Shown: piece by piece, positions 9,261-20,990 of the stretch
Position numbering within the stretch: the first letter of the stretch is position 1
Layout: every line of letters starts with the position of its first letter
Source: Embiotoca jacksoni
Taxonomy: Eukaryota; Chordata; Actinopteri; Embiotocidae
NCBI GenBank assembly: GCA_022577435.1
Contig: JAKOON010000017.1
Location: forward strand, 1,886,001 to 1,950,000
Direction of reading: 5' to 3'
DNA length: 64,000 nt
Notes under the pieces: generated by a model
What the model was told of the DNA's origin: nothing
Databases searched by the model: none
Seen by the model: only the letters and a program-made list of their open reading frames with translations
Made by a program: the position numbers and the translations under genes

Positions 9261-12200
9261 TCCTCATCAACAGTGCAACGTGTCAGTCCTTCTGTCATAA
9301 TGTGTTTGATGATGGTGTTGTCAAAGTTACATGAATTAGTTTGATCTCTTCTACATGTTTTTACCTCACCGATGTTAATTAATCATTGATTCACAAGAGA
9401 GGGTTTTTCACCTTGAAGATAACCTCTTCAATAATCCTCAGTAATACCTCTGTGCACGTCTACCAAAACATTATGAACCATTATTTTCACAGGAACAACC
9501 TTGGTGTCACGCAATTATTCTGAGAGAAAAAAATTATTTTATTCTCAAAATAAAAACAACCTGTCCTGCTTTCACTTTTGAAAACGGCAGCTGTTATTTG
9601 TTGCCATAAAAGGTAATTCACCTGAATGATGTCTGCAGCTTCACACATTGTCTGACTGCTCTCGAGCAAAGGCTGGGGTCAAAGTGAAAAACAATCTGTG
9701 CAGCGGAAAAGCTCTCAGTCAATTCTGACCCAGAAGGCCTTTTGGTATCGCCCCGGCTCCGGTGACACGGGGGTGGATGTGTGGGTGTCGTTTACACGGG
9801 AGGTTCTGCATACGGCCGGCTTGCTGAGGTTGAGGGCACATTTATTTGAATCTGTCTAATTGACATGTTGGGATCGATGGGGGAACAGAAAGCCTCTCTA
9901 CAGAGTCTGCCAATACAGAGCCGGTCCCCTGGGCCCCCGCACGCTGGGGCCTGCCACCCTATCAGTCACAACCATAGCACTGAACTAAAAGACGCCCCTG
10001 CCCCCCCCTCCCTACATCACTTAAAACGCAGACACAGATGGAAACACGCACACGCAGACCAGGAAACAGAAACCAAACAACCACGGCAAACACAGAAACA
10101 ATCAAACACACAAAATCCCTATTGATCACGGGCCCCCCCTGTTGCACCAGAGGCCCCACACTGTTTTGAAGGCAGGAGGAGGGAGGGTAGCATAGCAGGA
10201 GGGTCCCGGATGATCCACTGATCCCACCATGGACAATTGGCTCACACTCAGTGGTATCTAACACAGGACTGGTGATGTGTCACTCAACGCTGTGTTGTTA
10301 CTTGACAACCCTGACACACAAACTACATCATTAACAGAGACATGAGACTGATTTTATCCCCAAAATTAGTTTCTAACTCTTAAAATACCTAATGAATGCT
10401 TTCACATCCAACCAAGATGAAATAGTAAACCATTTTGTTGGAGAAATAATAGCTAAGAGGCACTGACAATGAAAAAATAAGACAATGTTCACAGTATCAA
10501 AAAAACATCATCATATCTAATTTTTCATACCTTTTTAAAGTCCCAAACCAATTCCTGGATTTCAAAACTGGTGCCTTGTTGCATGCTCAACCATCCATGT
10601 TAGTCTTCATAATTCCTGGATAGGAAAAAAAATAACGTTTGGCATTGGACATAATCTGAGCTGTAACAAATTACATTTCCTCCAAAATAAATTTGGCAAA
10701 GGAAATGAGCAGTGCATGATCATATTTTGTAGGAGATATGGTTGCTGACACAATCACAAGTCCTTGCATTCGTTGTATCTGTATTATCGTAGCTGTTCAA
10801 TAGGCCTTCTCAGGGTACATCCACATAGTAATGTGTTTTTAATTTTTTTTTTTTTTTTTTAAAGACTGCTGACCCTGGTATTCATCATACCAAATTCATA
10901 AATATACAAGTCCGTCCAAGCTCCACTCAAGATTGTTTTCGGATGGTTTCCAGTCATTGCATACACGTCGTGTTAATTTTGAAACAGCTGGAGCAGCCTT
11001 TAACTAATCAGCATTGACTGCCATACGATGTGTGTTGTGCACTGAAACTCCGTCGTCATTGTTGGAACTACTTCAACGTCAGACGGGCCACGTCCGATGT
11101 GTCCTCCGTGAGAGCCCTGCACTCCATTTGTTTTTATTTTAGGGACCCTAATAAGTAAGCATAAACGTTCCAACCCAACAAAATATAGTTCCTTAGCTTC
11201 TCAGTGACCTAACAGATTGGGTAAAACGGTTCCAACAAAACCACGATTTGGCAACTCAACTGCTGACACCTCAGGATCCTACAAACTGCTGCAGACGCAG
11301 ATGTTTCAACGTATGGCTCTTCTGAGAGATTTACCATCATAAATCATAACCACTGACAGACATGGAATAACAATCCTGCATTCCCATCCTCCAGCACCTG
11401 TCCCTCGTCTTTAGGAGTGTTATAGGAAAGAGGGGGTGGGGGGTTGGACGATTATGGGTCCAAAAAGGCTTATGTTTGTCAGTAAGTGTGTGTGTCTGAA
11501 ATTGGAGCTGAGCCTCCTCTCGTACAAGCCACACAGAGTCAGTGTGTGTTGTGGTGGGCTCAGGGTTTGCCCCTATTTACATTCACACACACCTCCTCTT
11601 AAGCCTCCCCATCCTCTTGCACGTGCCTTAGTCTCTCCAACCCCCACCCTCCCCCCCTCAGCAACACACTTGCATCCCCTCCCCTTCCCCCATTTAAAAG
11701 AGGTTTTTCGTCTGTGGATTTAGCCTTGAGGGCCAAGAGAAATCGGACCCCCACCTTTTCTTTAACGCTCAATTCTAATAAACAGTAGAAGCATGAAGAG
11801 GCGACGGCTAATTACAAAGGATAAGGCCGCAGCTCGGTGGTAGCGACGGGGCTGGATAAATCTGTGTGGTTGCCGAGTTTTTAATTAGGTGGCAAGGGGG
11901 GAAAAGATGAGGGAAAGATGAGCTATAGGCCATGAGGGAGTAGCTCTCTGGGCGCAGGATGCTTTAGTCTTTGAGTGGCAACAAATCACCTGCTTGGACA
12001 GTGGTTTTTGTTAGCTTAAAATATCCCTGGGGTTTTTTGGTTGTTTTTTTTTTCGCGTAAATTCTATTAAGGTTTATATTTGTCGCAACAATGATTGTCC
12101 AAGCTAACTGGGTCAACAGAGAGAGGAATAAAAGCTACATATTTAGTTCAGAAACGAAATGCTACTTTCTTGGTAGTTACTGCTGTACATAATTTGAAAA

Positions 12201-13234
12201 GCGCTCCGCGGCAGAGATAGTTGAAGGTGTAAGTTAAATGTTTCAGCCTGCAGGGTATCAAGGGCTATGACATACTTTATTTGAGCCATGACCTAAAAAT
12301 TTGACAGCATGACATGTGTGCTTCTGGCATTTTCTTTTTTCCTTTTTTTTTCTGCTCTGTCCCTGATGCATGCATGCATGCTTGCATCTCGCATGCTCGC
12401 AGTCCTCCTCCTTTTCCCAGTTTGCACCATCTTCAACATGCTTCCAGCTGGAGCTGATAATTGCTTTGTTCCCTGTTAGATTTTGTCCTCCGAAACCACA
12501 CAACATAATTTCATAAAAGGATCTGGTTGCTCCAACACTCTCTCTGTCATTTTGGTTAAAGCCCTGCTGGCATGGGGCTCAGCCAGAAATGAGGAGCACA
12601 GATTTACTAAACTGGTGGTTGTAGAAACAATAAAGCTGCACTTGTTTCACATACCACTTATCCGTAAAAACTACAGTGCTAGTGTTTAAAAATGTGTTGC
12701 AACCATATTACAGATTTTCCACTTGCATATTCTTCAGTCGCACTTTTAATAATGTCCTGTTGTTATAGTTAATGCTGTCAACGCTGCTTTACATCATTGT
12801 ACTCAGCAGAGGTGAACATATGGGGATTTTCCAGTACAACGATTTTCTTGAAACCGTGCAAAAATATTTTTTATCGTCCTCTCACCAATTTGTTTTTAAG
12901 CGTCTGAAAGTTCCCTGTAAATTTTGTTTGTTCTGTGTGTGCCCAGCAGCTGCTGCCTCTCACTCGTAGTGTACTAGAAATGACGTCAAGACAGTGAGAA
13001 AGGCGAGTCTCCCTTGCTGCTTCAGGTTTCAGTTTGTTGCCATGGCAGCAGCTGCCACTTCCTGCCAGAGTGAGTCTTCCTGTGTTCATTCATTTTTGTG
13101 TGCACGCTCTAGAGGAGTTACGAAGCGCTGTGTTTACATTACCATATATGGGGTTACATGAACAATGGGCACAGGGCTTCCCCCAAAGGTGAATAAACAC
13201 TATTAACATTATCCACATACACCAAATAAATACA
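9261..13234. other. Spacer, no gene supported
   Basis: No exon with recognisable protein. A T tract lies at 10840-10860. A stretch at 11720-11900 has two TAATTA cores (11809-11814, 11882-11887) in unique-looking sequence and could be a conserved non-coding element. C-rich stretch 11636-11692. Confidence 0.4.
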
Positions 13235-13293
13235 TGCTCGCTCGCTCGCTCGCTCGCTCACACACACAAACACACACTCACACGCACACACAC
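13235..13293 (+). repeat. (GCTC)n followed by CA-rich microsatellite
   Basis: Six GCTC units at 13235-13259, then CA-rich sequence with AAAC interruptions. Confidence 0.85.
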
Positions 13294-15130
13294 CTTATCA
13301 GGCATTCAGAACTGCACCCATTTGCACACAATTATCTCCACTTTCAGTTAAATGGAATGTAAATGTGCGTCCTACTTGACATGGGATTTCGAGGGACTGT
13401 GAAGCAAAAAAATAAATAAATAAATAAAGCTGTTAAGGTTAGGCTGGAGTCTGTTATTTGATCTTAATGTTAATTATGCAGGAGTTTCGCGCTACACAGC
13501 GTGAGAGCAAGCTATTTTTCTGCTGCTAACAAGACTGAATCCAACGAACAACCATAATGAGAGCTTTTCTCCTTCATTTTTTTTCTTCTAGGACTTAAGT
13601 TTGTGACGCTTTGGGGGAGGTTTGCTATTCACCTTTTCTCAGTGGAAACTGTGCTAAACCCACACGCATACAACCGGTGTTTCCTCACCAAATGCTCTGC
13701 AACGCCACAAAAAGGCAAGGTGGGGAGAGACTGAAAGAGATAGCTGTCAAAAAGCACCTGTGTTTAAGAAGAGCTGGGACAGAAGGATTTTGGTCCCCTT
13801 TCTAAGCACGGACTCCTTCCCACATACTTGGGGCCGATTAGTAGGATCCCTGCCCTGCCTGGTGTCAGGTAGGGGCAGACAAGATCCGGCACAGCTCTGC
13901 TTAGCTCCTGGCTGGAGAAAGGCCAGCTCATTTACATTCAGCTCACAAGGCTGCATGCACTTGGTCTTTATCCATGACCTCAGCTGTTTCATCACACTGT
14001 AAAGCCATTCCATAACTCACAGCTCCACATTTACTAATGGGGGCCAGGGGTGGATGGATGGAAGGGTGCCTGAGAATGTGGAGGGATCGAGAAGGTCGGC
14101 GTGGCTGGCAAAGAGAGAGACGCACAAGTGCCCTGCCTGCTCCGGCTGCTCTCAGTACCTGTTGGAGGGCATCCAAACCGCTGGCCTGTGCTTTTTCATC
14201 GTGTACTTAGCATGAGGAATCACATTGTTTGCAGGAAGCGCGGTCAGCACGGCGCAGCAACGGCACACCTTTTACAATTAACTCAGACACAGGACTAATT
14301 AGGCAACAAGCCGGAGTATCTACGGCAGGTACAGCTCCGGGGACTACAAAGCGTGCCAAGGCTATAGAGGAGACTCAGTTTGTGCTTTGTTAATGCTGGA
14401 CATCCGCTGACCTGGGTTCCTATTTTCTAGCCATACCTGTCTGTACTGCGTAATTATACAGACAGGGTTAATGTCATGTTGTCAGGGCTTTTTTTTTTGT
14501 GCTGGGATATGCTGTGTAGGGGTCCTCTGTCATTTGGTGAACAGAAGTTAGCTCTTACTGTATTGCTTCATTGTCATTCAGGCTACATTCATTTTTCAAT
14601 GCAAAGGTTGTGAATTAGTGATGTGACAGGGCTGTATTTTATGGCTGTGTATTTATACAATAGATAAGGAGAGACACATACAAAAAGCGAGAAAACAAAA
14701 AGCTGAGCCAATTTCCCCCACACAGCTGCAAAAGGTCATCGGAGCAACTGCTGAAAGGTACCTGATCTTCTCCGCAGAAGAAAAGGGTGGTGGAGGACAC
14801 CAGCAAAAAAGAGCATTTCACATATGACAGCTGCCAGAAACCTCCTAAGTGCTAAATCTGTACATAACAGCAACACTCAAAAGTGCAAAGACCTCTCCGT
14901 GGATGCACTGTTCAGTTTTTTGTTTTTTTTACAATTTAGGCTATAACCAAAACCATAAAATTGACAAAGACACCTTAATTTTAGATCTCTGGAGCTTTCC
15001 AATTATACAAAATGATCCTCTTCACCAGCTGAATGTATTTTATTCCACCATTTCAGAGTTGTTGTCCCATCCATAATAACACACTTGAAAACACACATCA
15101 CCTCTGACCCTTCACGTTTACTGGCCAAGC

Positions 15131-15132
<2 letters not shown>
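13294..15132. other. Spacer, no gene supported
   Basis: (AAAT)n at about 13409-13428 and one TAATTA at 14296-14301. The ORFs seen at 13600-14300 lack domain character. Confidence 0.4.

Positions 15133-15173
<41 letters not shown>
15133..15173 (+). repeat. (CA)20 microsatellite
   Basis: Uninterrupted CA run. Confidence 0.95.
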
Positions 15174-15178
<5 letters not shown>

Positions 15179-15770
15179 CAGTAAACTTGGGGTAAAAAAA
15201 AACTTCTAAAAACCTTGGACAATGTGATGAGAAGCATTTCTTTATCTTCATCTTTGAGATGAGGGCCGTTGTCTGCACTTCACCTCCAAACTCAAACTCA
15301 CTTCGTCAGACTGTTAATTATTGATCAGATTATTGATCACTGTCGGTGCTTAGCTGGGTAGACTTGCGGCTAGCTTCAACTGCACAGTTTACACAGCACC
15401 TCAATCTACATTGATGTTTTGAAGAAGTGCAACACAGAACTTTTTGATGGCTGTCGTCTTTGCATGTTCCTGCTGTTCGCGTCGGGGCATCTGATCTCAC
15501 TTTGGTAGCAACGTGTTCTTCTCTTTTTGTTCGGTGGCAGCTGGCAGACAGCTTTTATCTTCATTACTGCCCCCTTCTGACCGGAGTAACGCATAACAAC
15601 CAGGCGCCGGTATAAACAGAAAAAATATGAATGATAGTCGATCATCGATTTTTATAACGACTGTTCGAATATTTGAAATGACTTACACACCCACACACAG
15701 AATCTGAAAGATCTGATGGGTCACTAAACACAGTGCCACACTGGCGTGCCATGCTGAGCTGATAAAACCG

Positions 15771-15804
15771 GCAATGGTTACTACTGCTTGTAGTAACCAT
15801 TTGC
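15771..15804. repeat. Short perfect inverted repeat (12-bp arms, 5-nt loop)
   Basis: AATGGTTACTAC at 15773-15784 and its exact reverse complement at 15790-15801 around TGCTT. Flanking bases extend it with one bulge. Confidence 0.8.
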
Positions 15805-16283
15805 ACAGCTTTCATTGTGCTTTCATTAGTGCAAAATTAATAAACAAATGACCCTGTCTTTTCAACAACACATGAACAAGATAAAACAATTTGTTGCCTT
15901 GATTGGCAATTCATTCATGTGTGCCAGCTTCTAGAACTGAAAACCAAAAAAGTCAGGATAGTATATCAATTAATTGTAATGTAATATACCTTGTCCCACA
16001 AATAAGGAGTAGAGAGCCCGTGCACGATGATTACTGCGTGCACAATTCAAGCAGTCCAAAGCCTGAAGGTAGCAGGAAATAACAATCTTTATTATGACAA
16101 ATTTATACGAAGATACAGCCTTATACACAGGTAGTCCCAAGAATTACCCCCACCCCCCCAGTACCACCCACAAGGGCCAGAACCAGTCCTACTTACATGA
16201 AATCCCCTTAGGGCACTGCACTAACACTGCGCTGCAACTCACAACCATCACACCCCTGCAGGGCACAACAGACAGTACTGCAA

Positions 16284-17352
16284 TTAAAGATGCTGTAAAG
16301 TAGAAATGAAAATGAGTTTTAAGTTCATCACACCACAAAAGTATGGGTTGTTAACTACCCATCTGTGTTTGAATGAAAAAAAAAAAAAAAAAAAAAGTAT
16401 GTTAAATTAGGCTTTGAAATCGTGAGAAAATCAGCAGTCTTCTCTGCGCTGAAGCTCCGCCCCCTCGCTGGAAGGTGTTCAGTGTTCTGTATGACAGTCC
16501 TGTGGCTGCAGTTCTTTTCCCCACGAAGCGGTCCGTCTGACATCCAACCTCTCGGGTGACTTTATGCATGATGTCACACCGGCACTCTTTCTGTCTGGTG
16601 GTTGGAGCGGCCTGCTTTGTGAAAACAGAATAGAATTAAAACTGCAAGCAGTGATATGCGGGCCCTCGCACGCTGCACGTCCAGCGGGTCGGGGCCGCCG
16701 GCTCCCCGACGTGCAGCACGCGAAGGTCAGCATATTCCCACTTGCAGTTTTAATTTTTTTTTCTCGATCTTGTTCCTTATTCTTCTTTAAAAAAAAAAAA
16801 AAGCCTTTTTTTTTGGTGGCTTTAACATCTTGAAAAAAACTCAAGAAAGTTGGTGCCTGACACATGTGCAAAGTTTCGTGAAGTTTGGAGCATCGTTTGA
16901 CCTTAAACATCAACTCCAGTTTAGAGGGCGCTGGTGAGCCGTTTGGCCACGCCCACTCGCAAAACACATACGAGATGTACCGTCTTCACCACGCCGGATG
17001 TATGCGCCACGTTTCGTGAGGTTTCAAGCATCCTTTGACCTTAAACATCAACTTCCTCTGTCAAGGCGAGACGGAGCTCCAGGCTTTTATAGCGTTTCAC
17101 CGTGTTCAGAGGAGGAGCCATGCAGAAGGTTATATAAACCGTCTGTGCGCTAGCCCTGTGACGTAGATAGGCTAGCTTTTAGCCCCGAAAGAAAACCTGA
17201 GCTGAAGACGGATAAGAAACTGTTTAACGGTCTAACTCCACATTTCAGTGCGACAAAGTTTTCAAACTTTGCACATGCTTTCAGCGACTCATTTCACACG
17301 TATATAATGTATTGAAAAGCAAATCTTGGAATTTTCTTTACAGCATCTTTAA
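16284..17352. mobile_element. Non-autonomous DNA transposon with 17-bp terminal inverted repeats and TTAA ends
   Basis: TTAAAGATGCTGTAAAG at 16284-16300 is repeated exactly in inverted orientation at 17336-17352, so the 1,069-bp interval is bounded by TTAA on both sides. TTAA target duplications define the piggyBac superfamily, which makes a piggyBac-like MITE the simplest reading. There is no transposase ORF. Inside are an A tract (16377-16396), a 48-bp-arm hairpin (16634-16755), two diverged copies of a ~43-bp block about 139 bp apart (16872-16914, 17011-17053) and a TATATAAA at about 17131. The internal blocks also match a dispersed teleost sequence I remember, so part may be a captured or nested repeat. 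Confidence 0.6.
16634..16755. repeat. Long imperfect hairpin, 48-bp arms, 26-nt loop
   Basis: Left arm 16634-16681 and right arm 16708-16755 pair with perfect outer (AATTAAAACTGCAAG) and inner (GCTGCACGTC) blocks and mismatches between. The loop is G/C-rich. Lies within the TTAA-flanked element. Confidence 0.8.
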
Positions 17353-18150
17353 GGCACACTGAAATATCTGCTGTGTAAAGACGCCCGCACTCTCAGGGCG
17401 CATGCGTGGTGACTGCTGAGTGGGTGACCTTGGTCCATCAGCTCTTCCACGTTGTGTTGGGACTGTAATCCATGAATCTTAAAATGGTGAACTCGCCTGC
17501 TCCAACTCACTCTTCCCCTGCTTTGCAGACAGCAGTAATATGGGACATTCTAGTCATTCTAACAGCGGAGGCCGCAATGCTGTGAGATAGTGCATATGCC
17601 TGATAAGTGACCAAAAGATCTGTTTGCCCCTTTCACTCCATCATGGCTTTCTGTTATAGGCGACAGGAAATTCCACTCTATAAGTAATACCTTGACATTT
17701 CTAATTCATTCTCACAAGTGCTTTCTTGGTCTTAAAATAAATTACAGTACATTTGATGAGAGAAAATCCTCTCTGAGCTCCAAGAGCTGGTTTTGTTGCT
17801 AAGCAGCTTGATCCATTATATTACAGTACAGTACAGTACGCATGCACTAATACTGTGTGCTCTTAGCTTCCACAGAGACGATTCCCGCTTCTTTCTGTCC
17901 CACATGAGGGGTGTTTGATTAGTGAGCGCCATATGCCTGGGTGGGTGTACACATCCTGTTTACCCAGTTTCCAGGGTTTATTTTAACCATGACCTCCGTG
18001 CCATTTCCCCGGGGTCACAAGGTCTAACTCCGAGGTCGACTCCACACTGATCAGGATAGACAGCTGAACACCTCTGAGTGTAACTTCTGCATGTGTGTGT
18101 TTGTCCTTCAATGCCCTAGTGATGGCTTGTTCTGGGTTTCACAGAGGAAT

Positions 18151-18183
<33 letters not shown>

Positions 18184-18844
18184 ATCCTGAGAAATGTATT
18201 AAAGGTTCTCTTCACAGCCTCACAGCTGCGTAAATATCCATCAGGTAATGTTTCCAACAGGAAGCCATTCTTCTTGTTCAACTGTGCAGGGAACAAACAA
18301 TAATAGACAAAAAAACAACAAGGTCCCTGCTGACCATGCAGACAGCTCTGGGTCTGGCAGAAGAGGAGACCGTCAGGACGAGTTCGGATGTTTATGCCAT
18401 GACCTGAAGAAAATGCATCTTCAGTGTGTTCGCTCCATTACTCTCGTGTGCAGATGGGGGCTTTCACCAGAGCGGAGAGGCTGTTTGTTTTTCTTATGTA
18501 AAATGATAAAAGCATGCACTTAAACAAGAGAGCAAAAATGCATGAAAAAAAAATGTAGGAGTGGAAAAACTGAGGATTTTGAAGGACAGATAGGATTGAA
18601 ATGTATTTAAATTCAACTCTCATCCTGTTGTTTTGTCCAGCACTGTGATTTTTGCAGCCTAATCCAATTTGCACACATTGTACGGAAGGAAAGCACCAAA
18701 CACAGGCTTCACAGATGATGGGACTATACGGAAAATTGGACATTTTTTTTAAGGAATACCTTGTAGCTGGTTACAATTTTTATGCTTCATTTTTTTGTAT
18801 GAATTAAATCAAACAAGGTGTTCTTTAGGGCTGCTGGTAGGAGG
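17353..18844. other. Spacer, no gene supported
   Basis: Holds (ACAGT)n at about 17823-17838 and a TG microsatellite (18153-18180). No exon recognised. Confidence 0.4.
18153..18180 (+). repeat. (TG)14 microsatellite
   Basis: Uninterrupted TG run. Confidence 0.95.
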
Positions 18845-18985
18845 GTTGGGTTAACTTGGGACACTATTTCCTTGTGTTTCCAGTCTTTATTTTTCATAGA
18901 TTTACAAATGGTATCAATCTTGCCATTTGACTCTCAGCTAGAAACCAAAACGAGTATTTCTTAAAATGTCTTGAAGTGGTACATT
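18845..18985 (+). repeat. Dispersed teleost repeat, family A copy 3
   Basis: Contains TTTCCAGTCTTTATTTTTCA, ATGGTATCAATCTTGCCATT and GACTCTCAGCTAGAAACCAA in family A order; more of the 3' half is kept than in copy 2. Confidence 0.5.
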
Positions 18986-19255
18986 GATTTGCAAATTGTA
19001 GTCACATAAAGCCGTGTTTTCCTTCAAATGTCAGTCTGTCTCTGTGGGGCTGGGATTTTGGAATGTATGGGGAAAGCACACATTAGATACATCTTTGCAT
19101 TTTCACGTATCCACACCACCCGTACACACATACAGATACCCTCAAATGCAGATGGGAGCACCTTCTGTGTATTCTGTATGAACTTTCATTATGACAATAG
19201 AGTATGCGACACTTGCTTTCTGTGACAAGTGTGACATCCTGGAATATATTTCGTT

Positions 19256-19257
<2 letters not shown>

Positions 19258-19295
<38 letters not shown>
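19258..19295 (+). repeat. (TG)19 microsatellite
   Basis: Uninterrupted TG run. Confidence 0.95.
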
Positions 19296-19296
<1 letters not shown>

Positions 19297-20125
19297 TATG
19301 TTTTAAGTGAAGGGAGGATACAGCTGAGCGTGTCTTATCTTAGATCACACAACAACATGTGAAACCCCAACTCTGCGGAACTCCTCTCAATCCCAGAGCC
19401 ACAGGGTTTCAGTTTGCGGTGGCAGCTGAGCCTCTCTCTCTCTCTCTCTGTGTTATTTTCTGTCTATGACGACAGTTACATCCAAAGACGGCAAGCTTGC
19501 AGAAAGCAGCAGAGAGGCGTGGAGGCTGAGACTGACAGTCAGATGCAATCCGAAATAGGCAGTGACTTCTCAGAAGAGGCTCTTGATAGTTGCAGTATGA
19601 CTGGAAGCCATGAGAATTGATCGGTGTGTTGTTGCACTTCTTGCTAATGTTATATCCAGTCAAATGTGAAGCAAAGAGCGCAGGACCAGCATGAGGAGTC
19701 AGTTAGTGACACCTGTGATATACATTGCAAATGTGTGTCAACATTCTCACTTGTGGTTTGTCTTGTTTTGAGTCTCACCTAACTGACAGATGGAGGGGTA
19801 ACCTCTTCAAAGCAACACTGCCATTAAAAACTGTTTTTTTTTAAAATTTTCTTACATATTTTGTTTCACATTTCCCATATCAAGAGGAAAAAAATACATC
19901 CACAGTTAAATAATAAGTTGTTTTATGTTCTGTCATTTTCTTATTGCTCAAAATCAACGCTGAAGTATAGCTTAACAAAAGCCACATGGTTGCACTGGGT
20001 GACATGTTCCTAATTATTGCCATAAATATGGACAATAGAGTTTATACTGGAGATGATAACCAACAAGCTGTTCTTCCTGTGATTGCAACAGATGATACAG
20101 GGAATAAATACCATCCAAAGCACAA
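19296..20125. other. Spacer, no gene supported
   Basis: A (CT)n tract at 19433-19450. Otherwise no recognised feature. Confidence 0.4.
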
Positions 20126-20990
20126 CTCTGGCTCACAGTTTATTAATCAATTATCCAACTGAAACATACAGACAATCAGAATCATTGTGGTCATGTGAGG
20201 CACAAACTGCATATTTGACTGCTGCACATTAATGCTGTGAATCACTCATTTAAGCACATCACAAAGGTGTTCTCCTGAATTCAGATCTGACCATCGATGT
20301 GCTGGAGGCATACATTAGATGATAAAGAGAGCAGCGGTACACAGATAGGCTGTAGCATTCAGTATGACTGTTGTTAGGGGTCCAAATTGTGCTGAGAAAA
20401 CACTCCCCACACCATGACACCCCTGGAGCTTCAGTAAACGGCACCAACAATCATGCCATAAACTGAAGCTCCAGCCTGGACTGGTGACACAAGGCAGTTT
20501 GGTCCATGATTCGTTGGCGCCAAGTTTTGATCCCATCTGCAAGAAGAGATTATAAAACCAGGATAAATTTTCCACTCCCTGGCTGCCCAGATTTGATGAG
20601 TCTGTGCCCACTGCAACTTCGGATTCCTGTGTTTGTGTGACAGGAGTAGAACTCAGACGTGGTCTTCTGCTGTTGTAGACATCCACCTCAAGGTTGAACG
20701 TGCTGTCTGAGATGCTTTTCTGCTCACTACAGTAAGAGACCAGTTGGCCATTCACCTTTGACCTCTCTCAGCAACAAGGCATTTCCAATGCGCTCCTTTT
20801 TTTCGTCACTCTACTGAACAAACTTGGACTATTGTGGTGAAACACTAAGAGATCAGTGGTTTCAGGAGTACTCACACCAGCCCATCTGGCATCACAAATC
20901 ATGCAGTTAACGGAAGCGCTTAACTGACTGCTGCCACGTGATTGGCTGGTTGGATTGCATGAATAAGCAGGTGCACAGGTGAGTGGATTT
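20126..20990 (-). pseudogene. Tc1/mariner-like transposon relic with transposase fragments
   Basis: On minus, the 5' part reads GCACCTGCTTATTCATGCAA (about 20975) onward through blocks typical of a common fish Tc1-like element. Transposase fragments follow: GCHGVGSVFSAQFGPL and NATAYLCTAAL (about 20430-20330) and, after a frame change, WSDLNSGEHLCDVLK (about 20295-20250). The latter corresponds to the family motif around SPDLNPIEHLWD that carries a catalytic acidic residue. Frames change and stops intervene, and the far terminal repeat was not found. Inactive. Confidence 0.7.

Noticed and set aside
13600..14300. Cluster of overlapping ORFs on both strands
   Set aside because: Competing frames on both strands, no domain, no splice signals that link them.
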